NCBI GenBank assembly: GCA_034509735.1
Contig: JACGWO010000007.1
Location: forward strand, 23,774,046-23,838,045
Reading direction: 5' to 3'
DNA: 64,000 nt
Source of the DNA: Sesamum alatum
Lineage: Eukaryota > Streptophyta > Magnoliopsida > Lamiales > Pedaliaceae
Shown here: piece by piece, positions 11,071 to 23,905 of the stretch
Layout of the letters: the number at the start of each line of letters is the position of its first letter
How positions within the stretch are numbered: the stretch's first letter is position 1
Notes under the pieces: generated by a model
Seen by the model: only the letters and a program-made list of their open reading frames with translations
What the model was told of the DNA's origin: nothing
Databases searched by the model: none
Made by a program: the position numbers and the translations under genes

Positions 11071-13236
11071 CTAAAGGAATCGGTACGGCCCCAGAACGCG
11101 GCGGAAGCGTAAAATAAGAGAAATTTAAAATGATTTCAAAGGGGTGTTCCCTTTGAATTCCCGGGCATTCGATGTATTCAAAAGCACCATAACATACAGA
11201 AAAATATGCTTGAACATGTGGCTAGAGGAGAAAACGAAAAAGTACAATAATTTAAATAGAAATATTACCTTTTTCGTTTCAAATGTAGAACATCAACAGG
11301 CATTGATTTCCTTTCCGTTCCTTTTCCGTTCACCTTAGGGTACAAATGAGAACCCTTCTAATTTGTCCACACCACAACATTGGTAGCAAATCTACATCCA
11401 TTGCTGGGTAGAAGCTAGATCAAGGAAGAAACGAAAAATGTATTACACTATTGATTAGTGTATACATATTTCTCATGTTCTCATCTTGAATCTAATTCAA
11501 AGAGAACTCAAAAGAAGGAGAAAAATGGAGGAAATTTCGTGGCTTGTGTGCAAGAGATGAGTTAGAAGAGTATGTGTGTAGTTGTGTAGTTGTAGGTAGT
11601 TTCCAAAACCACCTACACACTAATGCACAACTTGTGCTCAACCTCCAACCATGTTAGCATAATATGTGGACCACCTAACCATCATGGCAAGCCACATCAT
11701 TGCTTACATGGAGCCACATCATTGCTTGCATGGTGCAACTCCTCTTAAACTTGCATCAAACTTTGAGCTTTGATTTCAAGTCATGGACCGGTTTTGACCG
11801 GTCTTGATTTAATCAAATTAAATCAAGTGATCCATGGCTTAATTCTAAACCTTATTGAAATCCAAATGTTTATTTAATTCAATTAGATAAACATAAGCTC
11901 AAACACTAATTAATTGATCCAATCAATTAATTAAATGAAACCCAATAAATTAATCCAATTAATTTAAAGGTATTAAGCCCAAAATTAATTAATCCAATTA
12001 ATTAATTCTTGGGCCATCCATCCAATGGATTTTTTCAATAAATGATCCAATAATTTATATTTCCTTGAATTAATTTAATCCAATTAAATTAATTCACTTC
12101 TTCCAGAATTGATTCCAAATTAATTCCACTACTTTATAGTGATTTGTGTGTGACTCTTTAGGTTCATCCTCAGTTAGACTTGGGCTTGTGTCCAACACAA
12201 TTAATTAATTAAATCCAATATAATTAATTATTTCTGATTAATCATTAAACAGAAATGCCCGTTACCATGGGTGGCCGTCTAGCAACGATCCATGGCATTA
12301 GAGACTAGGTGAATGTTGGCGTCAACATTTAGGCTCCAAATTCCATACAGGTACAGTCCTTCCGTCGACCATCTCTCGGCCTTAGTCTAGGGCATGGAAT
12401 TGGGCATCGGTTCCCATCCTAGACTAGGCAACTATGCTTCAAACTCGAGACGCCTTTACTATATTGATCGACCTAGGGAACCATTTCCTACTCGACCAAT
12501 CGCTACGGCCGTAGACTTAAAGAGTTAAAACCATCTCAGAGCGCATAGGAGATGTAGCTGTCAAATACTGACAGGGGACAAATTCTCTATTGGAATCCAC
12601 CGTCCTCACTACATACTCCGACTGCACTGGACAAGGCTTATAACGACCATATCAAAGACACGGTCACCTCTTGCCAGATCCAAGATACAACCTTCATATG
12701 CATGCGACTGCCATGATTCCTCAAGTCCGAGGACTAATCCCATACTATCGGAATTGGGAATTCCAGTCATACCGACCAAGCCTCCAAGGCTTCCATATGA
12801 CGATCCCCGCGAGTCAGTTCAGTCAGTTGACTACCTTGCCAAATAACCCACTAAAATTGCATAGACGACCTACGTCTGCCACCGATGAAACTTGGCACTC
12901 ACCCAGTGAATGCAATACTTAGTGCAAGTCTCAATAGGGCACTCGAGGCCCAGTCTCGAGGTCTTCGACTTGGAACATTTCAGACCGACGCTCAAGGAGT
13001 TGGTTTCATACCCACCAACCTATGCGCAACTCAACTCAATGGGTTTAACCAATCAGTCTGTGGGCATTTGTTGTGACATTGAAACACCATTCAATGTAAG
13101 TAGTAAGCACAACAAACACATTTTGCCAGTGATGAGTACTTACTTTATCCATCAGTATAATATTACTTTGATAAAGATCGACGAATAGTTCCCAAACCAA
13201 CCAATCTAATTGACTTTCTGGTCATCTAGTGTAACA
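11071..13236 (-). repeat. E2 3' LTR (X-type)
   Basis: LTR of 2166 bp. The minus strand begins TGTTACACTAGATGACC at 13236 and ends at 11071, where the expected TTTCA has changed to TTTAG. Its closest match here is the E1 LTR. The core block is at about 12255-12310. On the right it is bordered by the polypurine tract, which shows it is the 3' copy. Confidence 0.85.
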
Positions 13237-13237
13237 A

Positions 13238-13250
13238 TCTTCCACTTGAC
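13238..13250 (-). other. E2 polypurine tract
   Basis: The minus strand reads GTCAAGTGGAAGA directly before the LTR start. The equivalent in F is GTCAAGTGGGAGA. This is the plus-strand primer for reverse transcription. Confidence 0.75.
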
Positions 13251-15522
13251 CACAAAGCCAATTACCCATGTTGCTCAGAGCCTTATGAGCATGAGCAATC
13301 TACGATACTGGCTCGGCCTCGTGGGTCTACTATATTTCTCTTTCGAAGTGACACGGTCCAACTGTGTCACCTCTTCCTACCATTGCTGCCTGCAAATGGT
13401 GGTTGTCTAAGAATTTTCCGTGGATCTGTGATGAGATCTTGGGCCAAAAAGTTTTTGCCAAAACCTAGTTGTTCACCTCCAAGGCAACTACTGGCTCGGC
13501 CGTGCTAGGCACCACATCCATCCTATGGATGCGATTTTCAATCCAAACCACTTTCCAGAAATGACTTCCAAAGTGGCCATACATTCGACTTTCATAATGA
13601 CATGTTGTGGTATCCTGCTTGAAACCTTTCTAAGCCACCACACGCACTATTAAGTCCAAATGTACATACATATTGAGACTAAATATTATTCACATGATTC
13701 TGGAAGCTAGTATCGCTATAGCCTTCTAGAATCAACCCTCCACAAAACATGCATTAAGAACACTTCTTTAATCCTTATTCAGGTATTAAAGATATTCTCA
13801 ACAGCTCTCTACTGCCTTCTTGGCACAAGCCCATAAACCGTTGTTATGCCCAAAGCATACACAACATCAGGCCCAATGCACAAATAATATTTTCATGTTG
13901 CCTAAGGCAAAGACGTAGGGGATGTCAAACATCTAGGCTTTCTCATCTGTCTAGCATGACTGAGTCTTGAATAGTTTAACCCTGTACAAAGGAATCCAAT
14001 TCTTATCATGGAGAATTGGGTGAACAACGCTCGTGTTTCAGTGTTTCCTAACCTCTTAAATTCATTCCAAATGAATAAAACGTTGCACACTAAATACTTG
14101 GAACAAAACTATCCTCCCAGTGACCCTAAAGCCTGTTACTGATCGAGTCATACTCCATATGAACTCGTCAAAATGAATATTCTAGTTATACAAAATTTCA
14201 AACCCAGTTTGAATTTTCATGACGGATCCAATAGCTCTAAGCCATTGATCCAAACCCGATGTCCAATATCGCTTCTCCTTGTATCTTTTGGATGATAATC
14301 TAATGACTGGACAGGCCCAGAAACCTATACCTCTCAAGTAATGAAAGTATTCTGGTTATCCCTAGCAGGACTGGAATATAGTCAGTGGAATAATATAATT
14401 ACAAATGATGTTTGCAGTATTCTGCATTAAACCTGCACAAATCAAACACCTAGTCTAATTTGTCTCTCACTACTCTCTTGACGTGTGTGGGACCATCCCA
14501 TGTACTTGAGAACTTTATAGGATACAAGCATGCCAAACCATATCCTATATGGCAACTAGATCATGACTATTATAAAATGCCATGTTTCTCAACTTGGCAA
14601 CCTTTCAAGTCCATGTCTATACAGTTTAAGGTAGTCCAATGAAACCCCGATCGAACCAAGTCTAACAAGGTTCGATTTCTCCCTTATCAGAGACCGTTCA
14701 ACCAGGTCCTTACAAGAGGAATTCCACTGAGTGAGAATTCCATTCTCATTTGGATATTCAAGAACTCGTACTAAATACACGCCCCTTCGATCTAATCGAG
14801 AGGTTTAATTTTGCAATCAGCTTGGTTCACCACTCCAAGTCTAATTCCCCGAACCTATCGAAGGTCTTTAGACTTGTGAACTCTCTTCTGGTGTTGTGTA
14901 TTTAGTAACCTACGAATGTCTAAATGGATCTAATTCGATAGACTTTTGGCAAGCCCACTTTGTCCAACAAAGAAGCCTTACAGTCTTTCCATCTCAGAGA
15001 GGACTTGTAAGCTAGTCGACTCAAATTGTCTATCGCTAGACGCTTTGAATCTTCCAACTTCCTCGTCCTTAACTAAAGAAAAAACCATCCTAGCTTATGG
15101 ATTCTAAATTCGTAAGTTTATCTTGATTATCCATTTTAATCATTTGATATTGAGTACTCATAATCCAATTATGGGATAATGTTTAAGGATAATTATGTAT
15201 CCCACCTAGCAGACAAGAATAGTCATTCTTTGTCAAATAAAGCAACTTTATTGATCAAAAATATGTAATTAAAACCTGTCCAATAGTACATAAAAACAGA
15301 CTTTGATCATGCCAAGTTACATATTTCCATTCAAACTCTATTCTAACATGATCACTGCTATGCTAAGCTTAACTAGTCCCTAGTCTTTGCAGCAATGGCC
15401 CTGCCATCGCTTAGCCTTAGGACATGTCTGGGCTTTCTACTCATAACCATCTGCAAACCATTTGCAGATTATGATTAACTGGTATCCAATACCAAAGAGT
15501 AGAACAATAATAATGTTGGTAC
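13251..15522 (-). pseudogene. pol: E2 pol relic, RT core deleted
   Basis: Decayed integrase, RT and RNase H region. Nucleotide matches to F and E run through it, but no long frame survives. The integrase part lies around 15210-14460, and the RNase H and C-terminal part at 14080-13251. Near 14186 sequence equivalent to the start of RT joins sequence just before the YVDD region, leaving out the RT core exactly as in E1. Confidence 0.7.
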
Positions 15523-16349
15523 TCAATTGAAATGTTCCTTCATTGGAGAGGAGCTTAGGACACTCCCTCTTCCATGTCCCTTTTCGCGGCAGTTAATGCA
15601 CACATCGTTTGGAATCTTTGACTTTGACTGCCAAACCCTCTTCCTCTTTCCTTTATCTCCGCCCAGCGGTGTAACACGATCACTCGAAGTGCTAGCAGCG
15701 GTTGGTGTTGTCTTAGTTTTCTTCCTCTTCCAGCGTCCGACACCCTTGTCTCTCACTTCTGAGGTCGAAGCCTCTCCCACTAGTACCGTCGGCGCAGATT
15801 TTTCAATCGTTGCCTCGTACCGGACCAACATATTTATCAAGTCGACAATAAATTGGTCGAAGGAGGTAGAAAGAGACTGAAGGATCACGTCGATGTACGT
15901 CTCCTTTTCAAGATTAGCTTGGAGGTCTTTGAGCAAGGGATAGCATCATCACTCAATGCTCTTGTACAAACGACCCTTTTGTCATCTTAGTTCTGAAGAA
16001 TGCCTTCGTTGCAGCATATCTAACATGCCTGTCCGAGACCGCATAGATATCTTGCAAACGAAGCATAATCGAGCCAACATCATATAGTCTATCGTACTGC
16101 TTCTGGATCTTGTTAGTCATCGAGGCCAGTACGATGTTGCGGACCTGCCGGTGGTCAGCATGCATCTTCTCGAACGCCAAGTGTTCTCGAGGCATTGGCT
16201 CATCCGGCAAGGCCTGAGGAAGATCCTTATCCAGAATGTAAGTTTGGTTCTTGAAATCTAAGACTATCTTAAGATTTCGCAGCCAGTCGTTGTAGTTTTC
16301 CATTAAACATATTAGCCTCTAGTATTGGCATTAGTGGATTCTTAGACAT
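15523..16349 (-). pseudogene. gag: E2 gag relic
   Basis: Gag relic starting at ATG 16349 (MSKNP). After a shift near 16305 the frame 16303-15953 reads ENYNDWLRNLKIVLDF, then ASMTNKIQKQYDRL and AVSDRHVRYAATKAFF. After another shift the frame 15936-15523 reads a Gag segment with DLINMLVRYEATIEKSAPT, a basic stretch RWKRKKTKTT, and a partial knuckle CINCREKGHG. The order matches the other copies. Frameshifts prevent a full product. Confidence 0.8.
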
Positions 16350-17493
16350 ATACATTCAAAATGTAAACAGAAAAACATTAAGTAGATTATAGTAATATTA
16401 TGTTCAAGTTAAGACTTGGTCTTTAGTCATTAACCCCTCCCACTATTTCTGCGAAAGCCCATCACTCTCAAATGGGGTTCCGGAAAACCAATTCCTAGTG
16501 GGCTTGAGGTCCACAAACGCAATTGTCCATGCCCCGCTTTAACGATTCACACGGAAAAATGCTTTGTGGGAGGTAACCTATACCATTCTCATCCCATGAG
16601 ATCCCCAAGTTACTTTGCCTCGCCTCTTCACATGATCCCGAGGACTCCAAGCGAATCATGTTACTCAATGTTACGCCCAACCCATCAACCAAATGAATAT
16701 CTCTACTATCGCCCCCCCCCCCCACGACTCGTGAGACAGGGAAATAGAAGCATATTCCTTTGTTCATAACAATAATGCAACTTTCTTCCATTGCAAACGT
16801 GCCACGACTCGTGAGACCACGAATGGGTGAAAGTAGCTTCCTCACTACATTGCTATGGATGGAAGGCTTGGATTTAAATCAAACCATTTGACTTTTTAAT
16901 CCATTAATGGACCTAATATTTACTTGGACCATCCAAGTGAGAGTTAAGTTTATTAGTGACCGAGACCTCATCATTAAGAAAGTTTTGCACTCCAGTTTTA
17001 ACATTGAATACAAAGGATGCATTCCAAACACATCATACATCAAATATTAAAAGATACACCACACGAAAAAAATAAGATTAGCACACCCCTGTTGGATGAT
17101 CACAAGCCCAATCCTATGTGATCTACTGAGCCCGCAGTGGATCTATGGTTAATCTAGGGTGGCCTACACTATTACAAAATTATAACCCATTATCATTCTA
17201 ATGGGTCTTGTAACACCTCTTCATTCTTTTGGACTCTCCATCGTGGGCTCCGTCCAACGGGCCTCTTCTTGGGCCTCCATTGCCATGGAAATGCTTCCTT
17301 ACAATTTATTAAAAAAAATAAATCCTCACCAACCTAACTACACTCATTACAATTTAAATAAGAAACCCCAAATTAATCTAAGGCACAATTTAATTTTAGA
17401 AAAATCCAATTTAACTAGAATTAAAATTAGCCAAAATTAATCACTTCAGAAAATATGTAGAAATGTGGAAAATCCAATTTTCCGGGTAAAAAT
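16350..17493 (-). other. E2 leader, truncated
   Basis: Leader with both CACGACTCGTG palindromes (16723-16733 and 16803-16813, 80 bases apart) and the 9-bp-arm hairpin (17120-17143, one G-U type difference). A run of 12 C lies at 16712-16723. The leader stops at 17493, roughly where the AACGGC box and GC island should begin. Confidence 0.7.
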
Positions 17494-18070
17494 TATTACA
17501 ATAGGTGACCAGAAATACAACTCGATGTAAATATAATATTATTATGTGATGAATAAAATGAGTATTCGTCACTTACTTTGTTGCGCTCATTTCACATTTG
17601 TTAAAACGGTGTTTAACTTATATCGCAACAAAGCCCACAAACCATGGATAACAACTCGTGCAGTTGGGCCACGCATTGGATAGTGGTCATGAAACCAACT
17701 GATTAAGAGTTGGGTCTGAAATGTTCCAAGTCGAGGACCTCGAGACAGGGCATCGAGAGTCCTATTGAGACTTGCATCAAGAGTCGTGTTCATTGGACGA
17801 GTGTCGTGTTTCATCGGCGACAGGCATGGGAAGCCTACACGATCTTGATGGGTTGGTCCACTGGGGTCAAGCCGACTGGACTAACTCGCGGGGATCATCA
17901 TATGGAAGCCTTGGAGGCTTGGTAGGTATGATTGGATTTCCCCAGTTCCAATAGTACGGGAGTAATCCTCAGACTTGAGGGATCATGGAAGTCACGTGCA
18001 CAGGACGGATGTATCTTGGATCTGGCGAGAGGTGATCATTCTGTAAGGTGATTATCATAAGCCTTGTCCA

Positions 18071-18394
18071 ATGCAGTCGGAATGTGTAGCGAGGATGGTG
18101 GATTCCAAGAAGAGGATCCGTCCCCTGTCAGTATGTGACAGAGGTATCTCCTATGCACTCGGAGACACGTTCATGCTGTTTGAAGCTATCGCCACAGTGG
18201 TTGGTCGAACAGGGAATGGTTTCCTGTGTCGACCAAATGAAGCATACGTGGTCTCGAGTATTAAGCATAAATGCCCAGTCAAGCAGGGGAACCGACGCCC
18301 AATGTCATACCCTAGACTGAGGCCGGCAGACGGTAGACGGAAGGATCGTACCCGTACGAAATTGGAGCCTAAATGTTCACGCCAATTCACCTAG
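18071..18394 (+). other. Recurring U3 open frame (107 codons)
   Basis: Open frame starting MQSECVARMVDSKKRIRPLS, sense to the LTR and upstream of its promoter. The same frame is open in LTRs C (22019-22243), G (41137-41361), H (48533-48309) and K (56188-55865), ending after 74 or 107 codons. An overlapping antisense frame starting MNWREHLG is also open in most copies. No known domain is visible. It may simply reflect recent common descent, so I do not call it a gene. Confidence 0.3.
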
Positions 18395-19777
18395 TCTCTA
18401 GTGCCATGGACCGTTGCTAGACAGCCACCCATGGTAACGGGCCCTTGTGGGACATGGGCCCAAGTCTAGCTGAGGGTGAACCTAAAGGGTCACACACAAA
18501 TCACCGAGGAGGTTGAGAGATCGACTTGGAGTCAATCTCGAAGGATAAAATAAGTAATTGGATTACTTAAAGGAAAGTCCATTGAATGGACGGGCCGATA
18601 TTGTATCGGGCCTTCGTTTAATTGGTAAATTGGATTTTCGATTAAATATGGAAAGTTGAAATGTTGGATCTTTTAATTGGATTAAAAGATTAACGGGAAT
18701 AATTTAAATTGACATTAAATTGGATTTAATGTTGGGTTCATCGTAATTGGATTACGATAAAACCCAGTCCGTTAAATTTTACCCGAGAGGAGAAATAATT
18801 CCTATTTTGAAATAGGAAGAAGTTGGACTTCTTCCCTTAATTAGGCATGGCCGAGATGCTCCCTCGGAGGAAGCAAAATGAGCCATGTTTCATGCTAGGT
18901 GGTATGTTGACTTATCTCTTTTGGAAAGAGACAAATCAACTCCAATCAACCTCTTCCCTTTTGGTATGATTTGATCATACCATAAATTTTGGTAGGCTTG
19001 ATTTAAGAATTGATGGTGATTGATTGGAATGAATCTAGACATCCTTGGATGAACCTAGACAAATTCCAATAATCACATTAATTATGTATATATATTAGAA
19101 TATACTACACCAAGCATAAGTGATTCATTATTCATCTTTTTCTAAGAAAAAGAAGAAGAGAAAATCGGATCTCCGCTCCCTCTCTAACTCTCGGTTTTCT
19201 CCTTCCCCTTTCACTTGTCTTCTTCACTTGGTTTTGAATCAAGAGGAAGAACAAAGTAGGTTTAAGAGAGCACTAATTCATAGTATTCTTCTCTTAAACC
19301 GATTCCTTCTTAAACCCGTTCTTTTCTAGCAAGAAGAACGTACGTTTCTTCCGGTGTGGTGTGGATCACCTTTTGGAAAATCTGTTACAATAGGTGACCA
19401 AAAAGCCAATAGGTTTGGCGATTTGTAACCTATTATACAACTTGATGTAAATGTAATATTATTATGTGATGAATAAAATGAGTATTCGTCAGTTCTAGTG
19501 CTTACTTTGTGGCGCTCATTTCACATTTGTTAAAACGGTGTTTAACTTATATCGCAACAAAGCCCACAGACCCTGGATAACAACTCGTGCAGTTGGGCCA
19601 CGCATTGGATGGTGGTCATGAAACCAACTGATTAAGAGTTGGGTCTAAAACATTCCAAGTCGAGGACCTCGAGACAAGGCATCGAGAGTCCTATTGAGAC
19701 TTGCGTCAAGAGTCGTGTTCAATGGATGAGTGTTGTGTTTCATCGGCGACAGGCGTGGGACGCCTACACGATCTTGA

Positions 19778-21791
19778 TGTTAGAATAGGTGACCATGTAA
19801 GCCAATTTTGGCAGGAATATGTAACCTATGTCTAGACAATTTTTTGGTATTTGATAAAATATTTATGAATAAAGAAGTGAAAATTCATATGGCAATACTT
19901 TGTTTACGTTCACTTATCTGCATTTACATTTCTGTTCACTACGCAAACAAAGCCCACGGACTGAGTAACGTTTTCGGGGACTGGGACTACGCTTGGAGGT
20001 AGGTCCATGAAATCAGTCTCACCGAATCAGTCCGGAAATCTCCAAGTCAAGGAATCCCGAAAATGGGTACTGGGATTCCCTTTGGGACTTGCACTAAGCA
20101 TCTGCTGTCGTATTTCATCGACGGGTGACGAAGGTCGTCTAAGCAGTGTTAGTGGGTCAGCATGCTAGGAAGCAGCTGACTGAGGTGACTCGCGGGAACC
20201 GTCTTACGGAGGGCCTTGAGTATGGTCAACATGGTATGACGTGTATTCCCGGTTCCAACGGTACAGGCCAAGTCCTTTGACTTGAGGAACTGCTGAGTTT
20301 ACCTGTACATCTGGTCTGTATCTTAGATATGGTGAGAGATTTCCAAAATACTCTTGAGTAGTCATAAGCCATGTCTAGTGCAGCTCGCGTGTACAAAGTG
20401 ACAGTAGTTTCCAAGAAAGGATCTGTCTCCTGTCAAAAGGTGTTGACAGTTGAGTCTCATATATGCTCTGTGTCTTGTCCCTGAAATCTGTGGCCACAGT
20501 GACTGAACAGAAGGGAAAAGGTTTCCCTTGCGGCGTTTGGTGAGGACAGACCGACACTTAGGTCCAAAATGGGTACCTGCATTTTCCGTGCCCTAGACCC
20601 TAAGTGATGAGACCGAAGACAGAAGGACAAGTGTACTGTTAGAGCCTAAATGTTCATCCCCGAAAATTTCACCTAGTCTCTAGTGCCATGGACCGTTGCT
20701 AGATGGCCACCCATGGTAACGGACGGATTCTAGGAATCCGACCAAGTCTAGCTGAATGGTGAACCTAAAGAGTCACATACTATCCACACACACACTTAGT
20801 ATTTAATTTAGAATTAATATTGGAGTAAAGGAATGATTAAATTAGGTTTAATCGGGTCCTATATTTTCTTGGAGAAATTAATTCCTTCTATTTGATAAAG
20901 GGAATTAAATTAATAAATAGGATTTATTAAAAGGGTTGATTTAATGGGCTTAGAATAAATTATAATATTTATTTATTATATTATATTTATTCTTTTAGCC
21001 TTTTGGAATATTTAATAGGATTTAAATATTCCATTAAATTAAAATCAACGGTTGAGATGGAAAGGGGAGATGGAAGGCTAGGATTCGTTTGACTAGGTCA
21101 AACACTAGTTTGACTAGGACTTTGACTAGGTCAAAATCCTAGTCAAATTAGGTTACTTAGAGTTTGAGTTTAAAGAGGATTAAACTCTTCCTCTATATAA
21201 ACCCCTAGCTTCCAACATTTAAGAGATGGATGATTCTTGAAAAACACACACAACACACACTCTCCCTCTCCTACCTCTCGTCCGCCCCCTCTCTCTTTCT
21301 CTAGCAAGAAAATATTTTTTCCTTAGTTCTTTTTGTTCTTGGAACATTAAGAACTTAGACGAACCAATACCGTTAATTGATAACGAGTTATTGCTTCGTC
21401 CACTCCAAAAATAATACTTGTTCGTTGCTAGCACGATGTGCAAGATACGTGGGTGGATCGTGTGTCACGATTTGGAGGATCTCAAGAACGAGGTCTTGGT
21501 GCAAAACGGGGAACAACGCGAGTAGCAGTTGAAGACGAAAACGACAACGGGTAGGTCTCGTTTAAGATTTTCGTCTCTCTTTATTTTTTCAACTCTATGG
21601 CCTCCATGATTTATTTAATTGTTTTATGATCATGAGATACACCGAACGCCCGGGAACCTCAAGGGCACACCCCTTGAGCGTGTTCTTTAAATTAAAAGCA
21701 TGCCTTTTATTTTGTAAAATTTAATATGTTTAATTTTACTGCGCTTCCGCATTCGCGCAATTCCCGGGACGATCCACCGGATTTTCTTTCA
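19778..21791 (+). mobile_element. Solo LTR D (D-type), inside LTR C
   Basis: Complete LTR of 2014 bp, TGTTAGAATAGG to TTCTTTCA, with a perfect 5-bp target duplication CTTGA (19773-19777 and 21792-21796). The host LTR reads through once the insert is removed. It closely resembles LTR A throughout. It is the youngest insertion in this stack. Confidence 0.95.
21194..21202 (+). promoter_or_regulatory. TATA box of LTR D
   Basis: TATATAAAC at the position of the TATA box in LTR A, followed by the same AC and CT-rich tract (about 21243-21303). Confidence 0.6.
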
Positions 21792-23033
21792 CTTGATAGG
21801 TTGATCGACCGGGGTCGAGCCGACTGGACTGACTCGCGGGGATCATCATATGGAAGCCTTGGAGGCTTGGTCGGTATGATTTGTTTTCCCCAATTCCGAT
21901 AGTACGGGTGTAATCCTCAGACTTGAGGGATCATGGCAGTCACATGCACAGGACGGCTGTATCTTGGATCTAGTGAGAGGTGATCATTCTGTAAGATGAT
22001 TATCATAAGTCTTGTCCAGTGCAGTCGGAATGTGTAGCGAGGATGGTGGATTCCAAGAAGAGGATCTGTCCCCTGTCAGTATGTGATAGAGGTATCTCCT
22101 ATGCACTCGGAGACACGTTCATGCTGTTTGAAGTTGTCGCCACAGTGGTTGGTCGAACAGGCAATGGTTTCCTGTGTCGACGCAATGAAGCATACGTGGT
22201 CTCGAGTATTAAGCATAGATGCCCAGTCAAGGATGGGAACTGACGCCCAATTCCATACCCTAGACTGAGGCCGTGAGACAGTAGACGGAAGGATTGTACC
22301 CGTACGGAATCGGCGCCTAAATGTTCACGCCAATTCACCTAGTCTCTAGTGCCATGGACCGTTGCTAGATGACCACCCATGGTAACGGGCCCTTGTGGGA
22401 CACGGACCCAAGTCTAGCTGAGGGTAAACCTAAAGGGTCACACACAAATCACCGAGGAGGTTGGGAGATTGACTTGGAGTTAATCTTGAAGGATAAATAA
22501 GTAATTGGATTACTTAAGGGAAAGTCCATTAGATGGACGGGCCGATATTGTACCGGGCCTTCGTTCAATCGGTAAATTGGATTTTCGATTAAATATGAAA
22601 AGTTGAGACGTTGGATCTTTTAATTGGATTAAAAGATCAACGGGAATAATTTAAATGGACATTAAATTGGATTTAATGTTGGGTTCGTCATAATTGGATT
22701 ACGATAAAACCCGGTCCGTTAAATTTAACCCGAGAGGAGAAATAATTCCTATTTTGGAATAGGAAGAAGTTGGACTTCTTCCCTTAATTAGGCATGGCCG
22801 AGATGCTCCCTTGGAGGAAGCAAAATCAGCCATGTTTCATGCTAGGTGGTATGTTGACTTATCTCTTTTGGAAAGAGACAAATCAAGTCCAATCAAGCTC
22901 TTCCCTTTTGGTATGATTTGATCGTACCATAAATTTTTTGGTAGGCTTGATTGAAGAATTGATGGTGATTGATTGGAATGAATCTAGACATCCTTGGATG
23001 AACCTAGACACATTCCAATAATCACATTAATTG

Positions 23034-23059
23034 TATATATATATATATATATATATATT
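23034..23059. repeat. TA microsatellite in LTR C
   Basis: Uninterrupted alternating T and A over about 26 bases at the site where other C-type LTRs have a short GTATATATAT. It is probably an expanded TATA region. Confidence 0.8.
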
Positions 23060-23893
23060 AAAATATACAACATCAAGCAAAAGTGATTCATTATTCATCT
23101 TTTTCTAGGAAAAAGAAGAAGAGAAAAATCGGATCTCCTCTCCCTATCTAACTCTCGGTTTTCTCCTCCCCCTTTCACTTGTGTTCTTCACTTGGTTTTG
23201 AATCAAGAGGAAGAACAAAGTAGGTTTAAGAGAGCACTAATTCATAATGTTCTTCTCTTAAACCGATTCCTTCATTAAACCCGTTTTCTTCTAGCATGGA
23301 GAACGTGCGTTTCTTCCGGTGTGGTGTGGATCACCTTTGGAGAATCCATACGTTTGGATTTCGTGAGCATTCTAGAGAAGGAACAATTCAAGTAGCCGGG
23401 AGCATACGTTAAACAATTAAAGGTAACGGTTTTATTATGCTTTGATTGATTTAATATTTACGCATCATACATCATCAAACGCCCGATTGAGCACCCAATG
23501 GTATACCCCTTGGGATTCGTTTATTTAAATTAGACTTAAATTTATGCACGCTTTCTCGCTTCCGCTCGCGCTCCCCGGCGGATCCGCTTGTCCTTCAGAA
23601 TCCATAAGTTTGGATTTCGTGAGCATTCCGGAGAAGGAACAACGCTAGTTGCCGGGAGCACATGCTATACAATCAAAGGTAATGGTTTTATTACGCTTTG
23701 ATTGATTTTATGTATATATCTATGCCCTATGTGTTTAATATACATATCTAATATTTACATATCCTACATCGAACGCCCGGTTGAGCACCCAAGGGTACAC
23801 CCCTTGGGATTCGTTTATTTAAATTAGATTTAAATTTACGCACCCTTTCTCACTTTCGCTCGCGCTCCCGGGCGGATCCGCTTGTCCTTCAAG

Positions 23894-23905
23894 TAATATC
23901 AGAGC
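23894..23905 (+). other. B primer-binding site, mutated
   Basis: TAATATCAGAGC two bases after the LTR end, against the expected TGGTATCAGAGC. The two G to A changes would weaken pairing to the primer tRNA. Confidence 0.75.

Larger units (their letters stand above)
11071..17493 (-). mobile_element. E2: Ty1/copia element, 3' LTR and internal part
   Basis: Minus-strand relative of E1. It keeps the 3' LTR (11071-13236), a polypurine tract, RNase H and partial RT, integrase, gag (start 16349) and leader. It ends abruptly at 17493 where element B begins, just short of the leader's GC island, so primer site and 5' LTR are missing. It shares the RT-core deletion of E1. Confidence 0.85.
19383..23597 (+). 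mobile_element. Solo LTR C (C-type), inside B's LTR
   Basis: Starts TGTTACAATAGG at 19383 and ends CTTGTCCTTCA at 23597. Without the nested LTR D it is about 2.2 kb. Flanks are AAATC (19378-19382) and GAATC (23598-23602), a 5-bp duplication with one mismatch, and the host LTR resumes correctly after it. There is no internal sequence, so this is a solo LTR. It carries a TA repeat near its TATA region (23034-23059) and the U3 frame at 22019-22243. Confidence 0.85.
17494..23891 (+). repeat. B 5' LTR (C-type), interrupted by C and D
   Basis: C-type LTR in two parts, 17494-19382 and 23598-23891, together about 2.18 kb, matching the intact C-type LTRs of G and K. The second part opens GAATCCATAAGTTTGG, exactly what should follow the GGAAAATC at 19375-19382. 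It ends CCTTCA directly before the primer site. The core block is at about 18391-18442. Confidence 0.85.

Noticed and set aside
12671..13188. Plus-strand frames over E2's 3' LTR
   Set aside because: They are antisense to the LTR, overlap each other and are not preserved in E1's LTR.
23342..23891. Apparent tandem duplication of the last ~270 bp of an LTR
   Set aside because: The first copy ends LTR C and the second is the tail of host LTR B. The flanks AAATC and GAATC, and the combined lengths, show a nested solo LTR rather than a duplication.
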